53,904 nucleotides of DNA from Clostridiales bacterium UBA6114 (GTDB lineage Bacteria; Bacillota; Clostridia; Oscillospirales; Butyricicoccaceae), in the NCBI GenBank assembly GCA_002423435.1, contig DIWE01000018.1, positions 1 to 53,904 of the forward strand, in the 5' to 3' direction. Position numbers and translations under genes: made by a program. This document shows, one piece after another, positions 16,349 to 24,982 of the stretch (position 1 is the first letter of the stretch; each line of letters opens with the position of its first letter). The notes below the pieces were generated by a model. That model was not told the DNA's origin, ran no database searches, and saw only the letters and a program-made list of their open reading frames with translations.

Positions 16349-16377
16349 TTGCGCGCGGAGCCCGTTTATGGTAGATT
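16349..16377 (+). promoter_or_regulatory. Candidate promoter of the ACT-MBL gene
   Basis: TTGCGC (16349-16354), a 17-base spacer and TAGATT (16372-16377) make a moderate match, 51 bases before the TTG start at 16428. Confidence 0.35.
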
Positions 16378-16427
16378 AAAGTTAGATTTCAGTCGATATC
16401 ATTATCGCTAACCAGAGGTGAGCACAG

Positions 16428-17936
16428 TTGGCGCGGAAATCCTTTGTCACCAGCATGCCGGACAAGGCCGGCGCTTTTCTCCGCGCGTCTAAAATCATAG
16501 CCGCGCACCATGGGAACATTGTGCGCGTAAGCTATAACAAGGCGGTCGACCTCCACACCCTTTTCCTCGACATCGAGGCTCCGGACGACAGGCTCGGTGA
16601 GATCGAGAAAGACCTGTTGGACATCGGATATTTAAACGACAAAATCACGGAAATCCGGGTGATCGAGGTCGAAATCAAAATTCCGGACAACCCCGGCGCC
16701 GTCCTGCCGGTGCTGGAGATCTTAAACAGCCATAAAATCAATATTTCCTACCTGAATTCAAGCGCCGGGGACGAGCCGTATCAGAATTTCAAGCTCGGCC
16801 TTCTCATTGAGGATCCGGGGATTATCAAGACTCTTCTCGATGAAATCAGCGAGATATATCCGATCAACGTCATCGAATGCGACAGCTCGGAGGAAAATCT
16901 CGACAACACCGTATTTTACATCCGGCTTGCAAACGAAATGCAGAAGCTCCTCAGCCTTGGCCCAGAGCAGACGATGCAGTTTATCTCCGAGTCCAACAGA
17001 ATCCTTCAGGCGCTGCAGAGCGAGGGCGAGGACGCCGGAAAAGTGTTCCGGTACATCCGGCGCTTTGCCTATTTTGTCAGCTTAAACCGCGGCGATAACT
17101 TCAAGGCGAATATCGAAAAAATAATACTCGACGGAGTCACTTTATACAGTATCCAACCGCGCTGCGGGAGCAACACCTATGTGCTTAAGACCCCGGACGA
17201 GCTTTTTCTGATCGACACCGGATATGCGATTTACGCACGGGAGATGTTCCGGACGTTCGGGTCGCTCTTTCCCGACTGGGAACGCCGGATCAGGCGGGTC
17301 TGCATCACGCACGCCGACGTCGACCACTGCGGGCTTCTCTCAAAGCTTGAAAACGCCGAGATCCTCCTGAACAAAAAAAGCGCCGAGAGCCTTTTGCGGC
17401 AGATGGGCGGCCTTCCCGACTTCCGCGAAAATACGCAGCTGCGCTTCGGCTACAGCAGGATCAGCCGGATCATCTCCGGGTACGAGCCGCCGGACGCCGA
17501 CCGTTTCAGGATCCTCGACAGCGGCACGCCGGAGGAGCACGACCGTTTGATCGAAATCGGGAAAATTACTGTGGGAGGGCTCGATTTCAGCGTATATGAA
17601 GGCAGCGGAGGCCATCTCTACGGCGAAATGGTCTACGTATGCCGGGAGGCCGGCATTGTTTTTACCGGGGATCTCCTAGTCAACATCGACGGATTTTCAC
17701 GTGAAACGGCCGAATTCAACTCTCTCGCGCCCTACCTTATGAAAAGCGTCAACGTCGATTCCAAAAAGGCCTCCGAAATGCGGCGGCAGGTGATCGCGCT
17801 GATTGAGGGCATAACGGAGAAAAACCAAAAGCCCTGCATCGTCTGCGGCGGCCACGGGCCGGTTTCCGAATTCCGGGACGGCAAACTTGTCGCTCTGCGC
17901 GGCGAGGAAGAAAAAGACCGGCCTAAAAGTCTTTAG
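16428..17936 (+). CDS. ACT-ACT-metallo-beta-lactamase fusion protein
   Basis: A 502-residue protein joining two amino-acid-sensing ACT domains (about 3-76 with MPDKAGAFLRASKIIAAHHGNI, and about 80-150 with IPDNPGAVLPVLEIL) to a helical linker (160-225) and a metallo-beta-lactamase hydrolase domain (about 235-480). Metal-binding motifs are HADVDH at 295-300, GHLYGE at 395-400, TGDLL at 413-417 and GGHG at 474-477. The TTG start has GAGGTGAG upstream. ACT domains usually bind amino acids and control a partner enzyme, so the hydrolase may be allosteric. Its substrate is unknown to me, and the neighbours give no clue. The stop codon lies inside a 24-base palindrome that is repeated 469 bases further on. 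Confidence 0.85.
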   Translation: MARKSFVTSMPDKAGAFLRASKIIAAHHGNIVRVSYNKAVDLHTLFLDIEAPDDRLGEIEKDLLDIGYLNDKITEIRVIEVEIKIPDNPGAVLPVLEILNSHKINISYLNSSAGDEPYQNFKLGLLIEDPGIIKTLLDEISEIYPINVIECDSSEENLDNTVFYIRLANEMQKLLSLGPEQTMQFISESNRILQALQSEGEDAGKVFRYIRRFAYFVSLNRGDNFKANIEKIILDGVTLYSIQPRCGSNTYVLKTPDELFLIDTGYAIYAREMFRTFGSLFPDWERRIRRVCITHADVDHCGLLSKLENAEILLNKKSAESLLRQMGGLPDFRENTQLRFGYSRISRIISGYEPPDADRFRILDSGTPEEHDRLIEIGKITVGGLDFSVYEGSGGHLYGEMVYVCREAGIVFTGDLLVNIDGFSRETAEFNSLAPYLMKSVNVDSKKASEMRRQVIALIEGITEKNQKPCIVCGGHGPVSEFRDGKLVALRGEEEKDRPKSL

Positions 17937-18410
17937 GCCGGGCACAGACTATAGATAAAGTGTCTATTAGCGGATAGCCGTGGCAAAGCCTCCCTTGTTA
18001 AAGGGAGGTGGCGCGAAGCGCCGGAGGGATTCAAATAATGCAAGCATAATCCCGCCTTAGCCGATAAAGCAAAAGCCCTTCGAAAAAGCATGACAAAAGA
18101 AGAGCGCCATTTATGGTATGACTTCCTGAAAAACTATCCTGTAAGATTTCTGGGTCAAAAAATTATTGGCAATGCATAGTCGATTTTTATTGCGCGAGCG
18201 CTAAGCTTGTTGTTGAGCTTGACGAAGAAATCCCTCCACCGCCGAGGCGGTCCCCCTCCCTTTAACAAGGGAGGCTTTTTAACGAAAAAGACGTAAAAAT
18301 AGCCGCCTGACGCAGTTACTACACAGAATGTCAGGTTGGCCATTGCAATTACGGGACTTTGGCGGGGAGGTATCCCCCTCGAAAGGCTGCCCTAAAAGTC
18401 TTTAGGCCGG
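17922..18410. mobile_element. Palindrome-bounded insertion with DUF559 remnant
   Basis: Inverted repeats of about 46 bases lie at 17986-18031 and 18229-18277; both contain CCTCCCTTGTTAAAGGGAGG and end in GGAGGGATT. They enclose a broken DUF559 gene. Outside them a 20-base direct repeat, CCTAAAAGTCTTTAGGCCGG, occurs at 17922-17941 and 18391-18410; the first copy is part of the ACT-MBL terminator-like palindrome. The pattern suggests that a segment of about 450 bases was inserted with duplication of flanking sequence. From memory, repeats of this type flank DUF559 genes in other Clostridia, but I cannot check that here. No transposase is present. Confidence 0.6.
18063..18228 (+). pseudogene. 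DUF559 endonuclease-like gene remnant
   Basis: The frame from 18063 reads ALRKSMTKEERHLWYDFL and then NYPVRFLGQKIIGN before a TAG at 18177. The next expected residues, VDFYCASAKLVVELD, continue in another frame from 18179, so one base is missing. The frame then runs into the right inverted repeat before the catalytic GSQH segment. It is a frameshifted and truncated member of the DUF559 (Vsr-like nuclease) family. Confidence 0.75.
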
Positions 18411-18430
18411 CCGGGGAATCTTTTAATACA

Positions 18431-19726
18431 TCAGTTATCTCTGATCAATGGAAGGCGGAAGCTTATGCGGAGCCCTCCGTTTTTTTTATTTTCCGACCAT
18501 ATCTTCCCGCCGTGCGCCTCGACGATCTCCCTGCAGATCGAAAGGCCGAGCCCCGCGACCGAGCGGCCCTTGTCCGACGTGTAAAACGGGTCGAAAATCC
18601 TTTTAAGCTCCGTATCCGGAACGCCCGCGCCGTTGTCCTCAACCGAGAAAAGCGCGGTGCCCGACTCCCTTTTACAGCGGACGGCGACAGCCGGAGTCTC
18701 CCGGCCGGGATGCTTTAAGCTGTTGTCGATCATATTTCCGAAAACCCTGCGCATTTTCGAAATATCCGCCAAAAGCGCGCCGTCCGGGCAGTCGGCGTCT
18801 ACCGAAAAGGCGACCCCTCTCTCCCCGAGCTCCCCCCCGAAATCCGCGTTTATGACGGCGCAGAGCTTTGAAACCGTCAGCCGCTGCAGCTTTAATTCAC
18901 TCTGCTTATGGTAGCTCAGATAATCGTCAAATTCCTCGATCAGGTTTTTGATCGAGACGGATTTTTGATAGATCGTGTCGACGTAGAAGGTATGCTTCTC
19001 TTTCGAAAGGGCATTCTTTTTCAGCCGTTCGGCGTAGCCCATGACGGAGGTGAGCGGCGTTTTGATGTCGTGGGAAATCGATGCGATGATCCGGTTTTGT
19101 TTGCTTTTTTCCTCCTCGATCGCCTCCGTCAGCTCCACGAACCGGTTCTGGAGGTGCCCAATCTCATCCCTTCGCCAGGTTTTTCGCGGTTTCAGCCCGG
19201 ATTGATAGGACTCCATGCTGCCTCTGAGGGAGACGATCGGTTTCACGTATCGGAAATAAATCAAGACGGCAATGAGCAGCAGGATGATGCAGACGATCAA
19301 AACTTCCGCCTTAAAGAGGTTCCACACGATTTCAAAGGAGGACAGATCGGTCAGCAGGATCGGTTTGATCAGCCTCAACAGATAAGTGTGGCCGTCCTGG
19401 TAAAAGAGGCTGGACGCGGTGCATTCGATGTTGACGCCCGTCTCGTTTCCGATATGAAAAACGGCGCCGCCGGACCCGTCCTCGACGCGGATGATGATGC
19501 TTTCCGCATTCGAGAGGTTTGTAAGCTCCCGGGCGTAATCCGGCCTGTCACGCAGCGCCTCCGAGGTCCGGTCGGCCAGGTCCTGGAGCTCTGCCCGCAT
19601 GCTGCTGTTATACTCCGAGATCTCGCCGGACAGGAAAAAGGTATAGTACCCGTAAAGGAGCAGGATATTCACAAAGATCGCGGCCAGAACCAGGGCCGGA
19701 AGCTTTACCTTAATGCTCATCTTCAT
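18431..19726 (-). CDS. Sensor histidine kinase
   Basis: A 431-residue membrane kinase with transmembrane helices at about 8-30 and 137-160 enclosing a sensor domain of roughly 105 residues, then a HAMP-like segment, the dimerisation H-box IASISHDIKTPLTSVMGY, and an ATPase domain with an N-box (GNMIDNSLKH), DNGAGVP and GLGLSICREIVEAHGG. The start at 19726 overlaps the response-regulator gene by 17 bases; the Met two codons later is an alternative start. It is the last gene of a five-gene operon with an ABC exporter, so it probably senses a substrate or envelope stress linked to that exporter. Confidence 0.92.
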   Translation of the reverse strand: MKMSIKVKLPALVLAAIFVNILLLYGYYTFFLSGEISEYNSSMRAELQDLADRTSEALRDRPDYARELTNLSNAESIIIRVEDGSGGAVFHIGNETGVNIECTASSLFYQDGHTYLLRLIKPILLTDLSSFEIVWNLFKAEVLIVCIILLLIAVLIYFRYVKPIVSLRGSMESYQSGLKPRKTWRRDEIGHLQNRFVELTEAIEEEKSKQNRIIASISHDIKTPLTSVMGYAERLKKNALSKEKHTFYVDTIYQKSVSIKNLIEEFDDYLSYHKQSELKLQRLTVSKLCAVINADFGGELGERGVAFSVDADCPDGALLADISKMRRVFGNMIDNSLKHPGRETPAVAVRCKRESGTALFSVEDNGAGVPDTELKRIFDPFYTSDKGRSVAGLGLSICREIVEAHGGKIWSENKKNGGLRISFRLPLIRDN

Positions 19727-20405
19727 TCTCCGAATATCTCACAAGCTTATATCCGACGCCCCACACCGTTTTGATATAGCGGTTTTCCCTGTCGATCTTG
19801 CCCCTTAGGTTTTTGATGTTTACGGCGACCGTGCCGATATCCATAAAATCCGTCCCCCAGACCGCGTTGAAGATCTGTTCCCTGGACAGGACCTTCCCCG
19901 CGTTTTCGCAGAGGTACCAAAGAAGCTGGAATTCCCGCGCGGACAGCTCGACGGCCTTCCCGTTTAACGTTACCTCGTAGCTTTCCGGATTGATTTTGAT
20001 GCTTCCGACCGTTATCGCGCTGTCCTTTTTCAGAAGGCTCCGCTTTTCACGGCGAAGATGCGCCTTTACGCGGGCGACAAGCTCCTCGACGACAAAGGGC
20101 TTCGCGATATAATCGTCCGCGCCCATTTCAAAGCCGAGCATGGCGTCGAAGGTCCGGTTTTTAGCCGTCACGAACAGGATCGGGCAGGACACCTCGTTTC
20201 TGATCCCCCTGAGGATCTCGAGCCCGTCGATGTCCGGCAGCATGATATCCAGAAGGATCAGCGAGAGGCCGGGGTGTTCCCTGACCGACGAAAGCGCGCT
20301 TTCCCCGTCAAACGCCAGAACGCATTCATAACCCTCGTCCGAAAGGGCGTCGGATATCAGCATCGCGATTTCCCTGTCGTCGTCGACAATCAGTATTTTC
20401 TCCAT
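19710..20405 (-). CDS. OmpR/PhoB-family response regulator
   Basis: A 231-residue response regulator. The receiver domain spans residues 1-115, with the acidic DDD near the N-terminus, phospho-acceptor Asp in LLDIMLPDIDG, and the conserved Lys in AKPF. A winged-helix DNA-binding domain spans about 130-225 (LSAREFQLLWYL, REQIFNAVW, VGYKLV). It overlaps the kinase gene, indicating coupled translation. A TATTAAG direct repeat at ten-base spacing upstream of the operon promoter is a likely binding site. Confidence 0.93.
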   Translation of the reverse strand: MEKILIVDDDREIAMLISDALSDEGYECVLAFDGESALSSVREHPGLSLILLDIMLPDIDGLEILRGIRNEVSCPILFVTAKNRTFDAMLGFEMGADDYIAKPFVVEELVARVKAHLRREKRSLLKKDSAITVGSIKINPESYEVTLNGKAVELSAREFQLLWYLCENAGKVLSREQIFNAVWGTDFMDIGTVAVNIKNLRGKIDRENRYIKTVWGVGYKLVRYSENEDEH

Positions 20406-20454
20406 TCTCCCTCTCCTCTCGTCCCATTTTCCGGGCCCGTCCGGCTTTTTTGGT

Positions 20455-21654
20455 TTATTTCTTTACCGGGAAAAACACATCCGCGCTGTAGCCGGGCTTT
20501 AAGACGCCGTCCGGGTCCTGCGGCTTTACCTCCACCTTTACGATCCGTTTGCCGTCCTTTTCCACGGCGACATTGGAAATCCGGGTGACGGTCCCGGGAA
20601 GCGTCAGATCCCTGTCCGATTCGGGCACAATCCTTACGGTTTCCCCCGCAACGACGTTTTTGATGAATTCCTCGTCGACCTCGGCGCTTACGACGATCGA
20701 ATCCGCGTCGATCAGCGAAAGCACCGTTGTCGGCGCGTTCTGCATGCCCAGCCTCGTCCCGTTTACCACGCGGATATCCTGCACGATCCCGTTTTTCACG
20801 TTTGACACGATCAGGTTGCCGCTTATATAGTCCTTCACGCTTTTATTTCTCATGATGTCCAGATCGATCCGGGAGGCCGACACACCGGTATTTTGCTGCG
20901 CGGTGTTCGCGCTGTTTGCGTCTTTCAGCTGCGAAAGCTGGACCTCCTTGGATTTTAAGGAGAGGTTTAGCTGGTCGAGCGCGGTCTGCAGGTCGCCTCG
21001 GGCCTTTGAGAGACTTTCCTGCGCGTCCGACACCGCCTTTTGCCTCTGGTCCAGGATATCGGCATACTGGTCTAGCGTTTCCTTGGGCACGGCTCCCGAT
21101 TCGTACAGCGCCTGGTAATTCGACACGTCCTCCTTCGCGCTCTCGAATTGCTTTTGCGAAAGGTCGAGCGCGGTCTGAAGCATTTTCAGGTTTGCGTTGG
21201 TCCCGGTTGCCAGTTCCCCGGTCTTTGTCCGGATATCCTTTTTCGTCTGCGCGATATCGGCCTCAAGGGCGCTTGTGTCCTGCGAAACCGCCCCGAGCTG
21301 CGCCTTGTCGGCTTCGAGCTTAAGCCGGAGTTTCTCCAAAGTCCCGAGGTATTCCGTCATGTCGAGCGTCAAAAGCGTCTGCCCGAGCGTAACGCGGTCC
21401 CCTTCCCTGACGTTTACATCGGTGACAACGGAGGGAAAATCGATGCTGATGTCGTAAACCGTGCCGTAGCTTACCTCACCCCAGGCTTCGATGCCTTGCT
21501 CGGGCTCGGGTGATGTGTCCTCCGGGGCCGTTATTTCCGACGGGCTGCTTTTATCAAGGCCGCGGCCTATCGCGAAAACGACCAAAAGCACCGCGGCAAG
21601 GACAAAAACTCCCGTCGCAAGCCATTTTTTCCTTTTTTTGATCGTTTCTTTCAT
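20455..21654 (-). CDS. HlyD-family membrane fusion (adaptor) protein
   Basis: A 399-residue adaptor for an ABC exporter: one transmembrane helix near the N-terminus (about 11-31), a biotinyl-lipoyl-like half-domain (VNVREGDRVTLGQTLLTLD), a long alpha-hairpin coiled coil (about 90-245), the second lipoyl half with NGIVQDIRVVNG, and a C-terminal barrel. The ATG at 21654 is preferred; an upstream in-frame ATG directly abuts the AAAGGA site. The leader carries AAGGAATGGTCATA, also seen before two other genes here. It lies between the FtsX-like permease and the two-component genes in one operon. Confidence 0.88.
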   Translation of the reverse strand: MKETIKKRKKWLATGVFVLAAVLLVVFAIGRGLDKSSPSEITAPEDTSPEPEQGIEAWGEVSYGTVYDISIDFPSVVTDVNVREGDRVTLGQTLLTLDMTEYLGTLEKLRLKLEADKAQLGAVSQDTSALEADIAQTKKDIRTKTGELATGTNANLKMLQTALDLSQKQFESAKEDVSNYQALYESGAVPKETLDQYADILDQRQKAVSDAQESLSKARGDLQTALDQLNLSLKSKEVQLSQLKDANSANTAQQNTGVSASRIDLDIMRNKSVKDYISGNLIVSNVKNGIVQDIRVVNGTRLGMQNAPTTVLSLIDADSIVVSAEVDEEFIKNVVAGETVRIVPESDRDLTLPGTVTRISNVAVEKDGKRIVKVEVKPQDPDGVLKPGYSADVFFPVKK

Positions 21655-21753
21655 TATTATGACCATTCCTTTCGAATAACGCAAGTCACAAAGCGACCGG
21701 GCGTTCAAATCGATATCGGTTTGAAAATCTTAAGGTCGGTATCTCCGACTTTT

Positions 21754-24063
21754 CTATTCGACGCTCTTTAGTGCCTCAAGCATATCGATATTTTTCATTT
21801 TTTTCGCGACCAGGACGTTGATGATAAGCGCGAAGGCCAGCGTTATGATACCCGCGAGCGCCACGTTCCCGAGCGTCACATGCCCGATCAGGTCCATCCG
21901 GTCGTCCAGTCCTCCCGCGACGATCACGGCGAGCGCTTTGCCGACCGGGATGCCTAGCACGAGCCCGAACAATACGGAAAGGATATTCTCCGTCAGCACC
22001 TGCGCGCGGACCTCCCGCTGATAAAACCCCAGGACGCGCAGCGTCGCGAGGTCGCGGATCCGCTCCGCGAAATTCAGGATGCTGCTGTTGTAAAGGACGA
22101 CGAACGCCAGAATTCCGCCCATGACGATCAGCATGACCGCCGCGATATAGACCACCCTGGTATTGGACGCGATATCCTCCATCTGGTCGACGCGGTTTAC
22201 AGCTTCGTCGACATAATCGCTTTTTAAGAAAGCCTCGTCCGGCGCGCCGTTCCATCTGACAAGGGCCGCCGTCGGCCGGAAGGTTTCCCCGAGGGACTCG
22301 AAGTACGCATCGGTCATGAACATCCCCTGGCCGGCCGCCATGTATACGATCTGCCTGACCGGCACCGACACATAGCCCTCGTCCGCGCGCTTTAACAAAA
22401 TGCTGTCACCCAACCGGACGTTCAGTTCCGCGGCAAGCTTTCTCGTCATGGCGATCCCGTCGCCGCAAAGCGTCACGGGATTTCCGTCTATGTCCTTTAA
22501 GTGCACAAGCGGGCTTTCCTCCGGGATAACCGTCAGCGCCTTCATCCCCCGCGCGCCGTCCGGGCAAATCACCTCGCGGGCTTCCTCCTGCGCCATCTGC
22601 ACGGTTGCGTCGAGCCTTTTGTTTCGGATCAGACGGGAGTCCGCCTTGTCGGACAGGATGACCTTCTGGTCATAGGTATAGATTTCACCGTAGACCTTCT
22701 GCGAAATCCCGCTGATCATATCGCTTATGGTAAAGGCGCCGATGATGAGCCCTGTGCAGCCCGTAATGCCGAGCACGCTCATGATAAGGCGCATCTTGTT
22801 TTTCAGGGTATTGCGCGCGATCAGCTTGGCGCTGAATTTCATCCTGTTCCAGAGCTTCGGCAGGAATTCAAGGAAAATATGGCTTCCCCCCTTCGGCGGG
22901 CGCTCCCGGAGAAGGGACGCCGGCTTGTCGCCCTGCAGCCTGAGGCAGGCGAAAAGGGACACGCCGCCCGTGCACAGAAGGATCAAAAGCAGGCTGAATA
23001 TAAAATTCCGGTAATTGACCAAAAGCCGGTCGTCGCCCAGGGTCAGCCGAAGCCATGGGATCAGGATCCCGCCGAAAACCCTCGGGCCGATCAGAAGGCC
23101 CGTAACGGCCCCGGCGAGCCCCATATAGACGCCGTAGGAGGTGTAGTGCCAGAGGATGCTCCCCCTGCCGTAGCCGAGCGCTTTTAAGACGCCGATCTCG
23201 GCGCGCTGGCTCTCGATCAGCCTTACCATGGTGCTCTGCATAATGAGCGCCGTCACAAGGAAAAACATCAGCGGGAATACGGCGGAAAGCGTTCGAAACT
23301 GCTGGATATAGGAGCTTACGCTGTTGGCGCTCAGGCTGTCGTCCCGCTCGACGATGCCGATTAGGTCGTCGCCGAAAACGTCGTCGATCCGTCTTTTGAC
23401 CTCCGCCATATCCGCGTCCGCTGACAGCCCGACGCTTATCTGGTTATAGACCTTTTGCCCGAATGCGCCCTTTAGAATATCTTCGTTTACGACGATGAAG
23501 CCGAATTTCGCATGGTTGGGCAGCGTGCCCGTCGTGCCCTTGGCCGCATAGATCTGCTCGCTCGAAAGCGCGAGCCCCTCGATCGGGAAATGAATCCATT
23601 TTCCGTTCAGCTTTAAGAAAATCTCGTCGCCCGCCTTAAGCCCGTGCTCTTCGGCGAAGGCGGCATCGAGCACCGCGCCGCCCCGGCTTTCAAAGCCGCC
23701 CTCAATGAGCTTCGGCCGGTCGAGCGTGCTCCTATCGGAAACCGTGTAGATGCAAAGCGTCGGCGCGCCTTTTAAATCGGCTTCGACGTTCATTGTAAAG
23801 CGCTTTTCCGCCGTTTCGACGCCGTCTATCCTTTTAAGGCCCCACAGCTGCTTTTCCGTCGGATTCGGGGCGGTGACCCAGAGGTCGGAGAGGTTCGTCG
23901 CCTCATACATCGCCCCCGCGTGCTCCTCAATGGTTTTCCAGATGCAGTCGAGGCCGGTGACGATGCTGACCGCGAGGGTGGCCATGACGAAGATGGAGAT
24001 GAACTGGGTCTTTGCCCTTTTCATATCCATAATGGACTTTCTCATCAGCGTCCTTTTTACCAT
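21754..24063 (-). CDS. FtsX-family ABC transporter permease
   Basis: A 769-residue permease with two FtsX-type membrane modules. It has an N-terminal helix (about 20-40), an extracellular domain, a first helix cluster near 255-385 with the typical ESQRAEIGVLKALGYGR coupling region, a second N-terminal-like helix near 425-450, another extracellular domain, and a final helix cluster (about 640-750) with RIRDLATLRVLGFYQREV. The start overlaps the ATPase gene by seven bases. MacB-like and lipoprotein- or peptide-exporting systems share this plan; the cargo is unknown. Confidence 0.9.
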   Translation of the reverse strand: MVKRTLMRKSIMDMKRAKTQFISIFVMATLAVSIVTGLDCIWKTIEEHAGAMYEATNLSDLWVTAPNPTEKQLWGLKRIDGVETAEKRFTMNVEADLKGAPTLCIYTVSDRSTLDRPKLIEGGFESRGGAVLDAAFAEEHGLKAGDEIFLKLNGKWIHFPIEGLALSSEQIYAAKGTTGTLPNHAKFGFIVVNEDILKGAFGQKVYNQISVGLSADADMAEVKRRIDDVFGDDLIGIVERDDSLSANSVSSYIQQFRTLSAVFPLMFFLVTALIMQSTMVRLIESQRAEIGVLKALGYGRGSILWHYTSYGVYMGLAGAVTGLLIGPRVFGGILIPWLRLTLGDDRLLVNYRNFIFSLLLILLCTGGVSLFACLRLQGDKPASLLRERPPKGGSHIFLEFLPKLWNRMKFSAKLIARNTLKNKMRLIMSVLGITGCTGLIIGAFTISDMISGISQKVYGEIYTYDQKVILSDKADSRLIRNKRLDATVQMAQEEAREVICPDGARGMKALTVIPEESPLVHLKDIDGNPVTLCGDGIAMTRKLAAELNVRLGDSILLKRADEGYVSVPVRQIVYMAAGQGMFMTDAYFESLGETFRPTAALVRWNGAPDEAFLKSDYVDEAVNRVDQMEDIASNTRVVYIAAVMLIVMGGILAFVVLYNSSILNFAERIRDLATLRVLGFYQREVRAQVLTENILSVLFGLVLGIPVGKALAVIVAGGLDDRMDLIGHVTLGNVALAGIITLAFALIINVLVAKKMKNIDMLEALKSVE

Positions 24064-24758
24064 GCGATTTCCTCCGCGTCCTTCGGGTGCGGATTGCGTT
24101 TGATTTCGCTGATTTTCCCGTCCCTCATATGGATAACGGTCTGGGCCATTTCCGCGATCAGGACGTTATGAGTGACGATGACGACGGTTTTGCCCATGTC
24201 TTTGGCCGCGTCGCGGATCGTTTTGAGCACCATCCGGCCCGTCCCCGAATCGAGGGCGCCCGTCGGCTCGTCGCACAGCACGAGCTGCGGGTTTTTAGAA
24301 AGCGCCCTTGCGATCGAGACCCTTTGCTGCTCCCCGCCCGATATCTGGGTCGGAAAATTGTCCATCCGGTTATGAAGGCCGACCTTTTTAAGCACTTCCC
24401 TCGCATCGAGCGGGTCGGCGCAGATCTCCTCCGCAAGCTGCACATTTTCCAGCACCGTAAGATTGGGCACCAGATTGTAAAACTGGAATACAAAGCCGAT
24501 TTTATTCCTTCTGTATGTAGTGAGCTCCCGCTCCGTCATGCTGGAGATCTCCTGGCCGTCGACATAAATCCGCCCCTTTGTCGGCGAGTCCATCCCGCCG
24601 AGCAGGTTCAATATCGTCGTTTTGCCCGCTCCGCTCTGCCCGAGCACGACGTTGAAGCTGCCCCTCTCCACGCCGAAGCTGACGCCGTCGACCGCTTTAA
24701 TGGTATTTGCGCCGACGTGGTACTCCCTCTCGACGCTTTCGAATGCGATGAAGCTCAT
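24057..24758 (-). CDS. ABC transporter ATP-binding protein (MacB/LolD type)
   Basis: A 233-residue ATPase with Walker A GQSGAGKTT, Q-loop (VFQFYN), signature SGGEQQR, Walker B LVLCDEPTGALD and H-loop (VTHN). The ATG at 24758 has AAAGGGAG eight bases upstream, better than the further upstream start that adds 21 residues. It is the first gene of an ATPase-permease-adaptor-regulator-kinase operon. The tight overlap with the permease gene shows they function together. Confidence 0.93.
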   Translation of the reverse strand: MSFIAFESVEREYHVGANTIKAVDGVSFGVERGSFNVVLGQSGAGKTTILNLLGGMDSPTKGRIYVDGQEISSMTERELTTYRRNKIGFVFQFYNLVPNLTVLENVQLAEEICADPLDAREVLKKVGLHNRMDNFPTQISGGEQQRVSIARALSKNPQLVLCDEPTGALDSGTGRMVLKTIRDAAKDMGKTVVIVTHNVLIAEMAQTVIHMRDGKISEIKRNPHPKDAEEIAW

Positions 24759-24853
24759 GGAATTACTCCCTTTTGCGCGACACAAATTCCCGCCGGTGAA
24801 AAGCCCGGCGTTGATAATCAATATGTGAGGAAAATAAAATTACAACCGACTTT

Positions 24854-24907
24854 ATTATAAATAAAACAAATTAGGCGGTAAGGGGAAATTTATTAAGAAA
24901 TATTAAG
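24854..24907 (-). promoter_or_regulatory. ABC/two-component operon promoter with OmpR-type direct repeat
   Basis: On the minus strand TTACCG (24876-24881), a 16-base spacer and TATAAT (24854-24859) form a promoter about 95 bases before the ATPase ATG. Just upstream of its -35, TATTAAG occurs twice (plus-strand 24891-24897 and 24901-24907), repeated at exactly ten bases. That is the geometry by which PhoB/OmpR-type dimers bind. Autoregulation by the response regulator encoded in the same operon is likely. Confidence 0.6.
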
Positions 24908-24920
24908 GTAGTGCATATAT

Positions 24921-24954
24921 AAAAAAACGGTCCGAAATCAAAGATTCCGGACCG
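24921..24954 (-). terminator. Intrinsic terminator after the glycosyltransferase gene
   Basis: CGGTCCGGAATC pairs with GATTTCGGACCG (minus strand) with one mismatch and is followed by seven T residues. It closes the glf/glycosyltransferase transcript. Confidence 0.9.
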
Positions 24955-24982
24955 AATATCAAAGGGTATCGGATACCTGTAC

